From: Bacillota bacterium
GTDB lineage: Bacteria > Bacillota > Clostridia > Acetivibrionales > DSM-1351
Direction: 5' to 3'
Length of the DNA stretch: 64,000 nucleotides
Assembly: GCA_023444055.1 (NCBI GenBank)
Contig: JAEZRV010000070.1
Span: 47,702-111,701 of the forward strand
Shown: piece after piece, positions 26,562 through 35,146 of the stretch
Position numbering within the stretch: the first letter of the stretch is position 1
How the letters are laid out: each line of letters opens with the position of its first letter
Program-made: the position numbers and the translations under genes
The notes under the pieces: generated by a model
The model's database searches: none
What the model was told of the DNA's origin: nothing
The model's input: the letters and a program-made list of their open reading frames with translations, nothing else

Positions 26562-27743
26562 CTATTTATTTAAAGTTCTATGTTTGAAAACCCCATCTGA
26601 TTTTTCTTTTGCTTCTAAGTATTTATTCATTCCTGATACTTGGTTTTCAGCCAAAGTCAAAACTCTGTCTGTCTCAAAAAGTCTTGTGAAGAAATCATAT
26701 TCCCATATTGAAGCTTCCTTATTTTCTATTCCGTACTCGTCTAGATAAGTAAGGTCTTCAGGTCTTAATGCATTTAGTACATTTTCAGGAATAAGCTCAC
26801 CAAACATCATCTCTATATAGTGTAGATTGTAGTATATAACCTTATCAAGATTGTATCCTTTAACTCTTTGAATCAACATATCCCAATCAATTTTGTCAAA
26901 GAACTTCTTAATGTACATATATAGATCAGAGAATTTGTAAATCTTCAAATCTCTTAAATCAGTAACCCACATCATCAGAGTTGCTTCTTTATACAAATGA
27001 CAGCTGAGCTGAATGATATTGTCTATGTAATCAAGCATATATCCTTGTACACCATTGATTCCAATGGGAAGTGCTCTTGCAATCAAGTCTTCAGTTGGAA
27101 CCTTATATGGACAATTTCCTTTCCAAAGAATATCATGATTAATATCAACTTGTACAAGCTTTGCAAACTTATTGTCACTTAGCTTCTGGAATTCCTGTAG
27201 TTCATGAGAAACCATCTGTTGCAGCATTTTTTCTTTTCTGGATGCCGGAATTATTTCTTGTTTATCTTCATCAAAATGTCCTTGAACGAATCCTATACTT
27301 TCCAAGGCCTCAGTTACAGCAACAACATCACCTAATTTCATAATCATATCTAAGTCATTAAATATTCTTGTTTCCAACTCAGGATAAACTATGCTGGCTA
27401 ATAAATTACCTTTTAGAACAGGTACAACAACATTATATTCATTAAACGCCTTTAGAACATCAGTAAGTTCTTTTTGATAATATGCATTTCTTTCCCCATA
27501 AACCTGCCAATTTGCCTCTAAAAGACGAGATACCTCTTTTTCGAGCTTATCAACAAGTTTAAATTTTTTCAAGTTGTAGTAGAACATGCCCTGTGTTCTG
27601 TGAGTTACCAACTGAAATAAAATATCTGCCCAATTAAGATGGCTGTCAAGAATTTCTTCCAATCTCGCACCTTGCGATTCCTCTACTTCAATTGCTGTCA
27701 TTAATACCAGCTGTCTTTCTAATGTTAGTTCTTCTCTTTTCAT
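26562..27743 (-). CDS. nucleotidyltransferase-like protein (NTP_transf_5 type)
   Basis: 393 residues. The core PVLKGNLLASIVYPELETR followed by IFNDLDMIM (residues 108-135) matches the NTP_transf_5 family: Lys111-Gly112 and the metal-binding Asp130/Asp132. Such proteins occur in natural-product and peptide clusters, but the nucleotide chemistry is mostly unproven. The C-terminal ~200 residues are helical with no motif I know. It starts 3 bp after the ligase stop, so translation is coupled to it. A transfer of a nucleotide to the pathway intermediate is an inference. Confidence 0.8.
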   Translation of the reverse strand: MKREELTLERQLVLMTAIEVEESQGARLEEILDSHLNWADILFQLVTHRTQGMFYYNLKKFKLVDKLEKEVSRLLEANWQVYGERNAYYQKELTDVLKAFNEYNVVVPVLKGNLLASIVYPELETRIFNDLDMIMKLGDVVAVTEALESIGFVQGHFDEDKQEIIPASRKEKMLQQMVSHELQEFQKLSDNKFAKLVQVDINHDILWKGNCPYKVPTEDLIARALPIGINGVQGYMLDYIDNIIQLSCHLYKEATLMMWVTDLRDLKIYKFSDLYMYIKKFFDKIDWDMLIQRVKGYNLDKVIYYNLHYIEMMFGELIPENVLNALRPEDLTYLDEYGIENKEASIWEYDFFTRLFETDRVLTLAENQVSGMNKYLEAKEKSDGVFKHRTLNK

Positions 27744-27746
27744 ATT

Positions 27747-29264
27747 TTAATTCCCCCTATTTTTAATTTCATTTTCATAATAGCTCTTTAGCACGTTTTT
27801 ATTAAGCTTGCCCATTTCATTTCTAGGTATCTTATCTACAATAGCAATTTCTCTAGGTATTTTCCTGTCCTCAAGATTTCCACGACACCATTTATATAGA
27901 TCCTGGACTAATACATTTTCTCCTTCAACTACACGAACCATTGCAACAATCTTCTGACCTAATTTTTCGTCATCCACTCCTAGAACAACAGCCTCTTTTA
28001 TTAGTGGATTCATAAGTAATATCTGCTCAATCTCAATTGGATATACGTTATTTCCCCCCTGTATAATTAAGTCATCCGTTCTGCCAACAATAAAATACAT
28101 GCCCTGTTCATTTTTATATCCCTTATCCTTAGTTCGTAATCCCCTATCTGTTATAGCTTGTAAGGTTTTATCCTCATATTTGTAATATCCGTCCATTATG
28201 TACTCAGTATGAACAAATATTTCACCTATTTCGCCCGCATCACAAATAGTCCCATCATCACGATAAATTGCCATACCACAGCCTTTAATCGGTCTTCCAA
28301 CAGTACCAGGATATTTTAATACATCCTCATTACAAGCAAATGAAACTCTGACAGCCGCCTCTGATAAACCATAAGCATTATATAAAGAAACATTTTTGAA
28401 TTTTTCCTTAGTCTTTAGAAAAACACTTTCTGGTGTAATCATTGCTCCAAGAATAATTCTTTTTATTGAACTGGTGTCAAACCTATCAATAAATGGATAT
28501 TCAAGTATTTGTACAAGCATTGTCCTTACTAAATATGTTGTTGTAGGACGTAACTCTTGTATTGTTTTTAAAAAGATTGCGGGATGATATAAATCGTTTA
28601 AAAGAATTACACACGCACCGCAACTTATCGCCATAAGTAAGTCACTAGCTATAGGGCCTGCCTGAGTTAAAGGCCTAGCCATTAGAAATCTGTCTTCATT
28701 TGTAAACTGCAAAATTTCCGCAACCGCTAAAGCATTACCTGAGACAGCAAAATTAGAGAGCACTACTCCTTTAGGTTCTGAGGTTGATCCACCAGTAAAA
28801 CAGATACCAAATGTGCTCTCTTTTATAATTTCAGTTATTCTTTTTTCAGTTTCATATGTATAGACCATAGGTTCTGCTGAATCCTGCAAAACTACAATGT
28901 ACCTAATCTCTAATCTATCCTTAATTTTACAGATTTCATTATACCCATTATTATCAGTAACCAAAAATTCAATATCAGCGTAATTGATTCTTTCACATAG
29001 AGATTCCCCTTTAAGTTGATAAGACAGAGGTACTACCAGCTTTTTTTGTCTGTTTAGTGAAAGTAGATATGTAATAAATTGTGAACAATTAGGGAGAAAT
29101 ATCCCACCTATTTTAAAGTCCATGCTATCAATAAAATCTGCTGTTTTTAAAATCTCCCCCATTACTTGCTTATAAGTGAATTGAGAATTTTCATGAACCA
29201 GCATTATATTATTTGGAAACTTGTTATAACTCTCCTTAAATAATCCCCATGGTGAATAATCCAA
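27747..29264 (-). CDS. AMP-forming acyl/aryl ligase (adenylation enzyme)
   Basis: 505 residues of the ANL superfamily, which activates a carboxylate as its adenylate and loads it on CoA or a carrier protein. The A3 loop reads FTGGSTSEPKGVVLS (residues 156-170), with SE instead of the usual TG; A5 YNAYGLSEAAVR, A7 (RTKDKGYKN) with the ribose-binding aspartate, A8 YFIVGRTDDLIIQGGNNVYP and the catalytic lysine Lys486 (RNEMGKLNK) are present. With two carrier proteins in the operon it probably loads one of them. Substrate unknown. TTG is the likely start; 45 bp follow the BtrH-like gene. Confidence 0.9.
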   Translation of the reverse strand: MDYSPWGLFKESYNKFPNNIMLVHENSQFTYKQVMGEILKTADFIDSMDFKIGGIFLPNCSQFITYLLSLNRQKKLVVPLSYQLKGESLCERINYADIEFLVTDNNGYNEICKIKDRLEIRYIVVLQDSAEPMVYTYETEKRITEIIKESTFGICFTGGSTSEPKGVVLSNFAVSGNALAVAEILQFTNEDRFLMARPLTQAGPIASDLLMAISCGACVILLNDLYHPAIFLKTIQELRPTTTYLVRTMLVQILEYPFIDRFDTSSIKRIILGAMITPESVFLKTKEKFKNVSLYNAYGLSEAAVRVSFACNEDVLKYPGTVGRPIKGCGMAIYRDDGTICDAGEIGEIFVHTEYIMDGYYKYEDKTLQAITDRGLRTKDKGYKNEQGMYFIVGRTDDLIIQGGNNVYPIEIEQILLMNPLIKEAVVLGVDDEKLGQKIVAMVRVVEGENVLVQDLYKWCRGNLEDRKIPREIAIVDKIPRNEMGKLNKNVLKSYYENEIKNRGN

Positions 29265-29309
29265 AATTGCATCATTCCTCTCATAACAATTTATGAAATT
29301 TGTTTTTAA

Positions 29310-30434
29310 TCAAAGCAACTTGCCTAAACTAAATATAATTTTTTGTTCTTTTTCAACTACTTTTTTAAGCTGATTAATAATGTCATCTATAAGTGTTAGT
29401 TTTTTCGTAATTCCTAACTTTAACGAGAGGTTTGCACAAATATCCCAGTGTTTTGATGATTCTTCCAGTAACTCTGATATCTCTGCTATAACATTCTGAG
29501 ATACTAGCTCATTAAGCTCATTTATAAAAATTCTATATCGTTTCCTACTTCTAGCGATTGTTTTGAATGTCTCATTATAATATGTTTTAAACATATACTG
29601 GCTTTTCTCACAGAGTTCTTCAGCCTTTTTATTTCCCAAATCACTAATCAAGGTATTAATTGCTTCAAATCCGCATTGGTATCCCAGAACTTGTTTTTCA
29701 CTATTCATTCTGCTGTTGCTTTCCTTTATAGTAGCTATAATCTTATCATTTTGGATTTTGAAGTCTTTATAATTTTCCAGCTCACACCAAACATTCTGGA
29801 TAGGACGTTTATATTCACCCATCATTGCATTGTTTAATGGATTCTGAGAAGCTCTAGCCAGTTTAATTTCATCTATTGGTAATCTGCCATCAAAATCACT
29901 ACTTGACAATTTGTATTTGTCAAATAGCTCATACCAACCTTCCTCTTCGTTATACCCCGTTATAACAACATAATGAAGACCATGCTCTTTTTGATAAGCT
30001 CTATGATATTGGATGTAAAATAAGTCTACAGCAACCACAACAGGAATTCCTTGATCAATTAATTCCTTTACCCTGCTATAAGCGTGATCCGAGTCATTTT
30101 CAATATACATTTTGACTATAAGTTGATCTTTTGATAAATGAGATTTGTGTATACTATTATCTTTGCTATAAACCTCAGGGATTGGAAAATATGCCTGTTC
30201 AAATGAAGTGTTTAATTCTTTTTCTGAAAATTCAACTGAGGTGTTGTACTTATACATATAATTTACTCCCATATACCCTGTCTCTTTATCATATAAAAAT
30301 GACAAGTAATCTGCCATAATTATATTTGGATTTAATCCCAAATATAGCATTTGAGCCGTTAAAGCGTTATGGAAACAATCACTTACATAAGGTTCAAAAA
30401 ATCTAGGTACTCCTTTTATCTGTTTCATTCCCAT
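29310..30434 (-). CDS. BtrH-like acyltransferase/cysteine peptidase-fold protein
   Basis: 374 residues. The N-terminal ~180 residues match the BtrH_N family, named after butirosin BtrH, which moves an acyl group from an acyl carrier protein to an amine. A papain-like triad can be placed: Cys20 (SDCFHNAL), His154 (GLHYVVITGY) and Asp172 (LFDKYKL). The conserved GIPVVVAVDLFY strand precedes the histidine. The C-terminal half is helical and ends in a coiled-coil-like stretch. Context with two ACPs and a ligase fits ACP-to-amine amide formation. ATG at 30434 has AGGAG about 11 bases upstream; an ATG two codons on is possible. Confidence 0.82.
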   Translation of the reverse strand: MGMKQIKGVPRFFEPYVSDCFHNALTAQMLYLGLNPNIIMADYLSFLYDKETGYMGVNYMYKYNTSVEFSEKELNTSFEQAYFPIPEVYSKDNSIHKSHLSKDQLIVKMYIENDSDHAYSRVKELIDQGIPVVVAVDLFYIQYHRAYQKEHGLHYVVITGYNEEEGWYELFDKYKLSSSDFDGRLPIDEIKLARASQNPLNNAMMGEYKRPIQNVWCELENYKDFKIQNDKIIATIKESNSRMNSEKQVLGYQCGFEAINTLISDLGNKKAEELCEKSQYMFKTYYNETFKTIARSRKRYRIFINELNELVSQNVIAEISELLEESSKHWDICANLSLKLGITKKLTLIDDIINQLKKVVEKEQKIIFSLGKLL

Positions 30435-30479
30435 CTTTTACAACACTCCTAAAAGGTATTAAATTTCTAACTAATCTCA

Positions 30480-30725
30480 TTATAATTTTTTACTTACATA
30501 GTCACAAATTGCATTCCCAGTAGAAAAATATTCATATGTAAGCAAGTTACTATCAAAACAAATATCAAATTCACTCTCAATTTCAATCAACAGTTCAACT
30601 AATGCAATAGAATCAATACCATAGTTATCTCTCAAGTCACAATCAAGTTTGATATTGTCACCATTAAATTGACTACGTCTTTTCAAAAGCTCAGAAATTC
30701 TTAGTTCAATGTCTTCTCTTTTCAT
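30480..30725 (-). CDS. acyl carrier protein (cluster, proximal)
   Basis: 81 residues from the ATG at 30725 (GGGGAG at 5 bases). Phosphopantetheine site Ser39 in NYGIDSIALVELLIEIE. First gene of the cluster. It differs from the second ACP throughout, so the two are not a recent duplication. The 524-bp gap upstream, to the LacI-type gene, is AT-rich; a TATAAT-like box is visible on the minus strand near 30822, with a poor -35. Confidence 0.9.
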   Translation of the reverse strand: MKREDIELRISELLKRRSQFNGDNIKLDCDLRDNYGIDSIALVELLIEIESEFDICFDSNLLTYEYFSTGNAICDYVSKKL

Positions 30726-31249
30726 AATAACTCCCCTTTTATAATAAATAGATAAATGCAACTTACTCTTACTTGGATTTCAATGCAGACTTAACTGCAA
30801 AACAAAATTTTGTTCTATTTTTATTATAGTAAGCATTTATACCTTTAGAACATATAAACCTTATTCTGGGAAAGTCTAGAGGAACTAAGATAATTATATT
30901 TTTGCATAAGTGTTAAGTATTATATAATATACTCTCTCGCTGAGCATATTATGGCTACTTATTATGTTTATGTACACAATATATTATCGTCTCAAATTTT
31001 TCCCCATTTTTTCTTAAATTTTCTTATAATTTCCCCAAATTTACCTTAAACCCAGTATATAACATTAAGCGCTCCACTGTCAAACCTCGAAATTCGACTT
31101 ATTTTGCGCCACAGGATTACAACTACCCTGCCATTACTGTGTAGTACATTTATATTTTTTGAAATGTTAAGATACGTTTAGATAGGCTTTTCAGCTATTT
31201 CATATAGAATTTTATCTTCAACTTGCTCTATTGGATTAGCTTGTTAGAA

Positions 31250-32269
31250 TTACCATAATGTTTTAACTGATTGTCTCTCTACTAAGCTCACTGATAAAAG
31301 TACTTTCTCCGATGTTACATTTCCGCCATTTATCCTTTCAAGCAACTTACGTACAGCTATCCTACCCATCAATTCCTTTTCTACCTTCATAGTGGTTAAC
31401 TCAGGTGATACACTTTTTGCAGTATCAATATCATCAAACCCTATTATTGAAACCTCATTTGGTATTAGAGTATTCATATTTTTCATCACTTTTAAAATGG
31501 TAATGGCTTGAGCATCATTGCAGCATACAAAAGCTGTAGGTAGTCCTTCCCCAGCTTCAATGTCTTTGATTATTTTTTCTATTTCCTCACAAGATAAATT
31601 ATCCAGATCTCTATCAATTATAGAATAGCCCTTATTAATTTCAATCTTATACTCTTTTAATGCCTTCAAATATCCTTGGTACCTATCGTAAAAGCTTACA
31701 GATACAGAAATGTTTCCTATGTATCCTATTTTTATATGCCCGCATTTTAATAAGTATTCTGTTGCAAGATACCCTCCGCATTGGTTATCTGTTAATATAC
31801 AATCCATTGGCAGATTGTCAAAATAATTGTCTACCATAATAATAGGTAATCTACATGAAATGAGTGAATTTATGGTGTTATGAGAATTCCTTCCAAGTGT
31901 TATTATACCTGAAATCATTCCATCGTTAATGCAATTAGGAATTTCAAATATTTCTTCATTCTCGTCGTAATAATGTATTATTGTATTTATATTATTTTTC
32001 TTAGCTTCATCTTCTATGCCTACCTGAATATAGCTGAAGAACCCAATAGAATCGCGAATACTTTTTTCTATAACAAGGCAAAGATTTCTCATATTTAAGG
32101 CCTTTGCAGCATTTGACTTATACTGATATCCCATACTAATGGCAGTATCCTCAATCGCCTTTCTTGTAGTTTCACTAATTCCAGGTATTCCTCTCAATGC
32201 TAAAGAAACTGTATTTTTTGATACCCCGAGTTTCTTTGCTATAGTATCCATAGTAACTTTCTTTGGCAT
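31250..32269 (-). CDS. LacI-family transcription regulator
   Basis: 339 residues: N-terminal helix-turn-helix (MDTIAKKLGVSKNTVSLALR) followed by a periplasmic-binding-like effector domain with SIIGFDDIDTAKSVSPELTT and LMGRIAVRKLLERI. LacI members usually sense sugars. It sits upstream of the carrier-protein cluster on the same strand, 524 bp away, without an obvious sugar operon nearby, so its target may be itself or a distant cellulosomal or sugar gene. ATG follows GGAGG at 4-5 bases. Confidence 0.92.
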   Translation of the reverse strand: MPKKVTMDTIAKKLGVSKNTVSLALRGIPGISETTRKAIEDTAISMGYQYKSNAAKALNMRNLCLVIEKSIRDSIGFFSYIQVGIEDEAKKNNINTIIHYYDENEEIFEIPNCINDGMISGIITLGRNSHNTINSLISCRLPIIMVDNYFDNLPMDCILTDNQCGGYLATEYLLKCGHIKIGYIGNISVSVSFYDRYQGYLKALKEYKIEINKGYSIIDRDLDNLSCEEIEKIIKDIEAGEGLPTAFVCCNDAQAITILKVMKNMNTLIPNEVSIIGFDDIDTAKSVSPELTTMKVEKELMGRIAVRKLLERINGGNVTSEKVLLSVSLVERQSVKTLW

Positions 32270-32285
32270 ATAACCTCCATGTATT

Positions 32286-32315
32286 CAATGAACATCCATT
32301 TATGTGATTTCATTG
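32286..32315 (-). promoter_or_regulatory. inverted repeat before the LacI-type gene
   Basis: CAATGAA (32286-32292) and TTCATTG (32309-32315) are 7-bp inverted repeats 16 bp apart, just upstream of the regulator gene. A possible operator for autoregulation; spacing is wide for a LacI site. Confidence 0.3.
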
Positions 32316-32411
32316 CTTTAATATTACTTATGAATTATAGCATAAGTAAATATTTATTGACAGCGGTTTGTAATATTACAGTCTTACGTTTTTAGGATAA
32401 TCAGTCCAATT

Positions 32412-34004
32412 TTAAAACTTCTTTTTTCTTATATCCAGAATCAACCAACCACCAAGAACTACTGCCATTGCATATCCTAGAACTCCAATTAGCGGTATTC
32501 CTAGAAACTTTAATTTCATATCTGTAGTACAAATCAGACTCGAACCAATAAGCAACCCAGCATTAATAATGCATATAACCAATCTGTTTACCATCTTTTC
32601 TATAGCCGTAAGAGGCTCTTCTGAGCCTGTGAGCTCCAAATTTACTTTTGTTTGTCCTTTTATAGTCATCTTCAGGATATCCGAAAGCTGCGCCGGAATG
32701 TCCAATGTCTTTCGGGCAGAGCCATATAGCGTTTTTCCAGCATTCAATAACTCTTTTGACAAGTCAATATTACTCAAAATATCTGAAGACATATGATTTG
32801 TCATTACTTGAACTATATTTATGTCAGGTGATAGCTTCGCTAATACTCCTTCTATCGTTATTATTCCACGACTCAGTATACTCATTCCCTTTGGCATTGA
32901 TATACCATGATTATTTGCAAGCAAAAGAAACTCTTCTAATATGCTACCTAAATCCATATCTCCAATACCCATATTTCCGTATTTTGATAGCATATCTCCA
33001 ATGTCAGAGTAAAGCCTTACGTGATTAATTCTGCCCTTATGATTACCAAGAGTTACTAATATATTCTTTATTTCATCTACATTATTTTGTGCAATAGCAC
33101 TGATAGCACTTTTAAAAAGCAGCTTATCTCTATTCGACAATCGCCCCATCATCCCCAAATCAATCCAGACAATCTCTCCTTCTCTTATTCTAATATTACC
33201 CGGATGGGGATCTGCATGAAAAAATGCATCATCGATAATTTGTTTTATGTAATTTTCAGCCAACTTTATGCCAATTTCATTTAGATCATATCCTCTTGAA
33301 ATAAGTGTTTCTGTGTCGTCTATCTGAATACCTTCAATATATTCCATTACAAGAACTTTTGCTGTAGTATACTTATGCTCAATTTGGGGGCAAGTGGAAT
33401 ATACTATGTCGCGGTTATAATCATAGAACTCTTCTGCATGGTGTGCTTCAATAAGGAAATCCATTTCTTGAGTTGTCACTGCCCACATTTCATCAAGAAT
33501 CATCCCAAAATCCACCACATTTCCGGTGTTAACAGCAATTTTCAAAATCTTTGAGGCTTTTCTAAGTAAAGATATGTCTCGGGCCATTATATCTTTAATG
33601 CCTGGTCGTTGTACTTTAACAACAACCTTTTTTCCATTTTTAAGGATTGCAAAATGTGCTTGAGCAATAGAAGCAGAGCCTAAAGGGGCATTATCAAAAC
33701 TCTGAAACACCTCTTCAAGCTCTGTCCCATATTCATCTTCAATAACTTTTTTTACTTCTGAGGAATTCATTGGTCTTACATCAGCACGGAGTTTTTCAAG
33801 CTCTTTGCAATACTCAGTTGGAAGTATTTCGTGACGCATTGACATAATTTGTCCAAGCTTAACAAAAGTGGGTCCCAACTCTTCAATAATTTTTCTAAGT
33901 TTTTCAGGTGTAATGCCCTTAACTAAATCATTTTTCACTAGTACAGATACTATTTGACCAAGCCTTTTTTTATTACTATCCGCACTATTCTCCTGTCTCT
34001 CCAT
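32412..34004 (-). CDS. UbiB/AarF/ABC1-type atypical kinase
   Basis: 530 residues with the UbiB kinase-like fold: an N-terminal KxGQ-like motif (TFVKLGQIMSMR), the A-rich loop GSASIAQAHFA, the nucleotide lysine in VVKVQRPGI, and the catalytic DPHPGNIRI with IDLGMMGR. Two hydrophobic helices lie at the C-terminus. Such proteins are linked to quinone or lipid homeostasis in other bacteria; many clostridia lack ubiquinone, so the role here is open. The start overlaps the end of the phasin-like gene by 20 bp. Confidence 0.92.
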   Translation of the reverse strand: MERQENSADSNKKRLGQIVSVLVKNDLVKGITPEKLRKIIEELGPTFVKLGQIMSMRHEILPTEYCKELEKLRADVRPMNSSEVKKVIEDEYGTELEEVFQSFDNAPLGSASIAQAHFAILKNGKKVVVKVQRPGIKDIMARDISLLRKASKILKIAVNTGNVVDFGMILDEMWAVTTQEMDFLIEAHHAEEFYDYNRDIVYSTCPQIEHKYTTAKVLVMEYIEGIQIDDTETLISRGYDLNEIGIKLAENYIKQIIDDAFFHADPHPGNIRIREGEIVWIDLGMMGRLSNRDKLLFKSAISAIAQNNVDEIKNILVTLGNHKGRINHVRLYSDIGDMLSKYGNMGIGDMDLGSILEEFLLLANNHGISMPKGMSILSRGIITIEGVLAKLSPDINIVQVMTNHMSSDILSNIDLSKELLNAGKTLYGSARKTLDIPAQLSDILKMTIKGQTKVNLELTGSEEPLTAIEKMVNRLVICIINAGLLIGSSLICTTDMKLKFLGIPLIGVLGYAMAVVLGGWLILDIRKKKF

Positions 34005-34371
34005 CAGCGTCTGTCCTCTCTAATTCAGAAAGTTTTGCCTTAATAGCAGCTAATTCTTCCTTACTCATATTCTCAAGCTGCTGAGCAATGGATGATACAT
34101 TTGTATTTGATGCATCTGTATTTGATGAAACCGTATTGGATTTATTTGCATTATTTATGTTTATATTATTTAAATTATCTGGTTCACTTTTTATCTTTGA
34201 TATAACATTTCTTTTAAGCTCTTCATTTAAAACCTTCCCCTGCTCAACAGTAAGCTCACCTTTTTTCACCAAATCGTCTAATACCTGTTTTGATTTTTCT
34301 GCCGTTGATGCAACAGCACCAATTCCAGCTAGCATAATTTTTTTTAAATCATCACTAATATTATTAAGCAT
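33985..34371 (-). CDS. phasin-like small protein paired with the UbiB kinase
   Basis: 128 residues from the ATG at 34371 (GGAGG at 5 bases). The N-terminal part (IMLAGIGAVASTAEKSKQVL, DDLVKKGELTVEQGK) matches PhaF/PhaI-type helical proteins that are commonly encoded next to AarF-like kinases. A low-complexity Asn/Ser/Thr stretch (about residues 65-100) links it to a short C-terminal coiled coil (MSKEELAAIKAKLSELE). Probably acts with the kinase, as the genes overlap. No polyhydroxyalkanoate genes are visible. Confidence 0.75.
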   Translation of the reverse strand: MLNNISDDLKKIMLAGIGAVASTAEKSKQVLDDLVKKGELTVEQGKVLNEELKRNVISKIKSEPDNLNNININNANKSNTVSSNTDASNTNVSSIAQQLENMSKEELAAIKAKLSELERTDADGETGE

Positions 34372-34460
34372 ATTATCCTCCAAGCCTATATTTGGCATAA
34401 AATTTTTTGTATTATTAAATTACCCATTTATAGCAAAATAATAACAGAGAAAATTTTTTA

Positions 34461-35018
34461 TTAAGATTCCATCGCTTTCCACTCATTAATAAGTATACCA
34501 TAATGTTTCTCATCATCCCACGAGCCATTCTTGTATCTAACTCTCTTTAGTTCACCTTCCTTGGTCATTCCAACTTTTTTCATGATATTTTCTGATTTTA
34601 AATTATTTGAGTTACACGTTGCACTTATCTTATGTAAACCATACTTTGTGAAGCCCAAATTAATTAAGGCACTTGCAAGTTCGGTTGCATAACCATTGCC
34701 CCAATATTCAGGAAGCAAAAAGTAACCTATTTCACCACATCCACCATCAGAATTTTGGCTTTGAATAACCATATCTGCAAATCCGATAAACCTCTCATCC
34801 TCACGTAAAAAAACAGCAAATACGTAAGAACTATTATTATTAAGCTTGCCATCATGATTAAGCAATTCATTAAAAAGCTTAAGCATATCCTCTTTATTAT
34901 CAATTTTGTCTATCCATGCATACCTCATGACCTGCTCATTTGAGAATATTGAATAAAATAACAAAAAATCCTGTTCAGTAAAATATCTAATTTTAAGTCT
35001 TTTAATTTCAAATTCCAT
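34461..35018 (-). CDS. GNAT acetyltransferase, RimJ/RimL type
   Basis: 185 residues with the RimJ/L-like GNAT order: opening LKIRYFTEQDFLLFY, motif A EIGYFLLPEYWGNGYATELA with the acetyl-CoA loop, and the C-terminal ATCNSNNLKSENIMKKVGM typical of this group. Acetylates an unknown amine or protein N-terminus. ATG follows AGGAGGG at 4 bases. Single gene. Confidence 0.92.
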   Translation of the reverse strand: MEFEIKRLKIRYFTEQDFLLFYSIFSNEQVMRYAWIDKIDNKEDMLKLFNELLNHDGKLNNNSSYVFAVFLREDERFIGFADMVIQSQNSDGGCGEIGYFLLPEYWGNGYATELASALINLGFTKYGLHKISATCNSNNLKSENIMKKVGMTKEGELKRVRYKNGSWDDEKHYGILINEWKAMES

Positions 35019-35146
35019 ATTTCCCTCCTACATAAGCATTTTGACACAATTCAATGGTGAAATTTATCACTTAGGACCTTATTTTAAAGAGATTATTCCA
35101 TCGCTCATGAAGTATTGTTTTAAGTGCCGTCCTAATTTATTATGCA

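Noticed and set aside
26246..30725. Closthioamide-type (polythioamide) cluster
   Set aside because: Cellulolytic clostridia make such compounds with carrier proteins, but no thioamide-forming alpha-hydrolase-type gene is visible here, so I do not assign this product.
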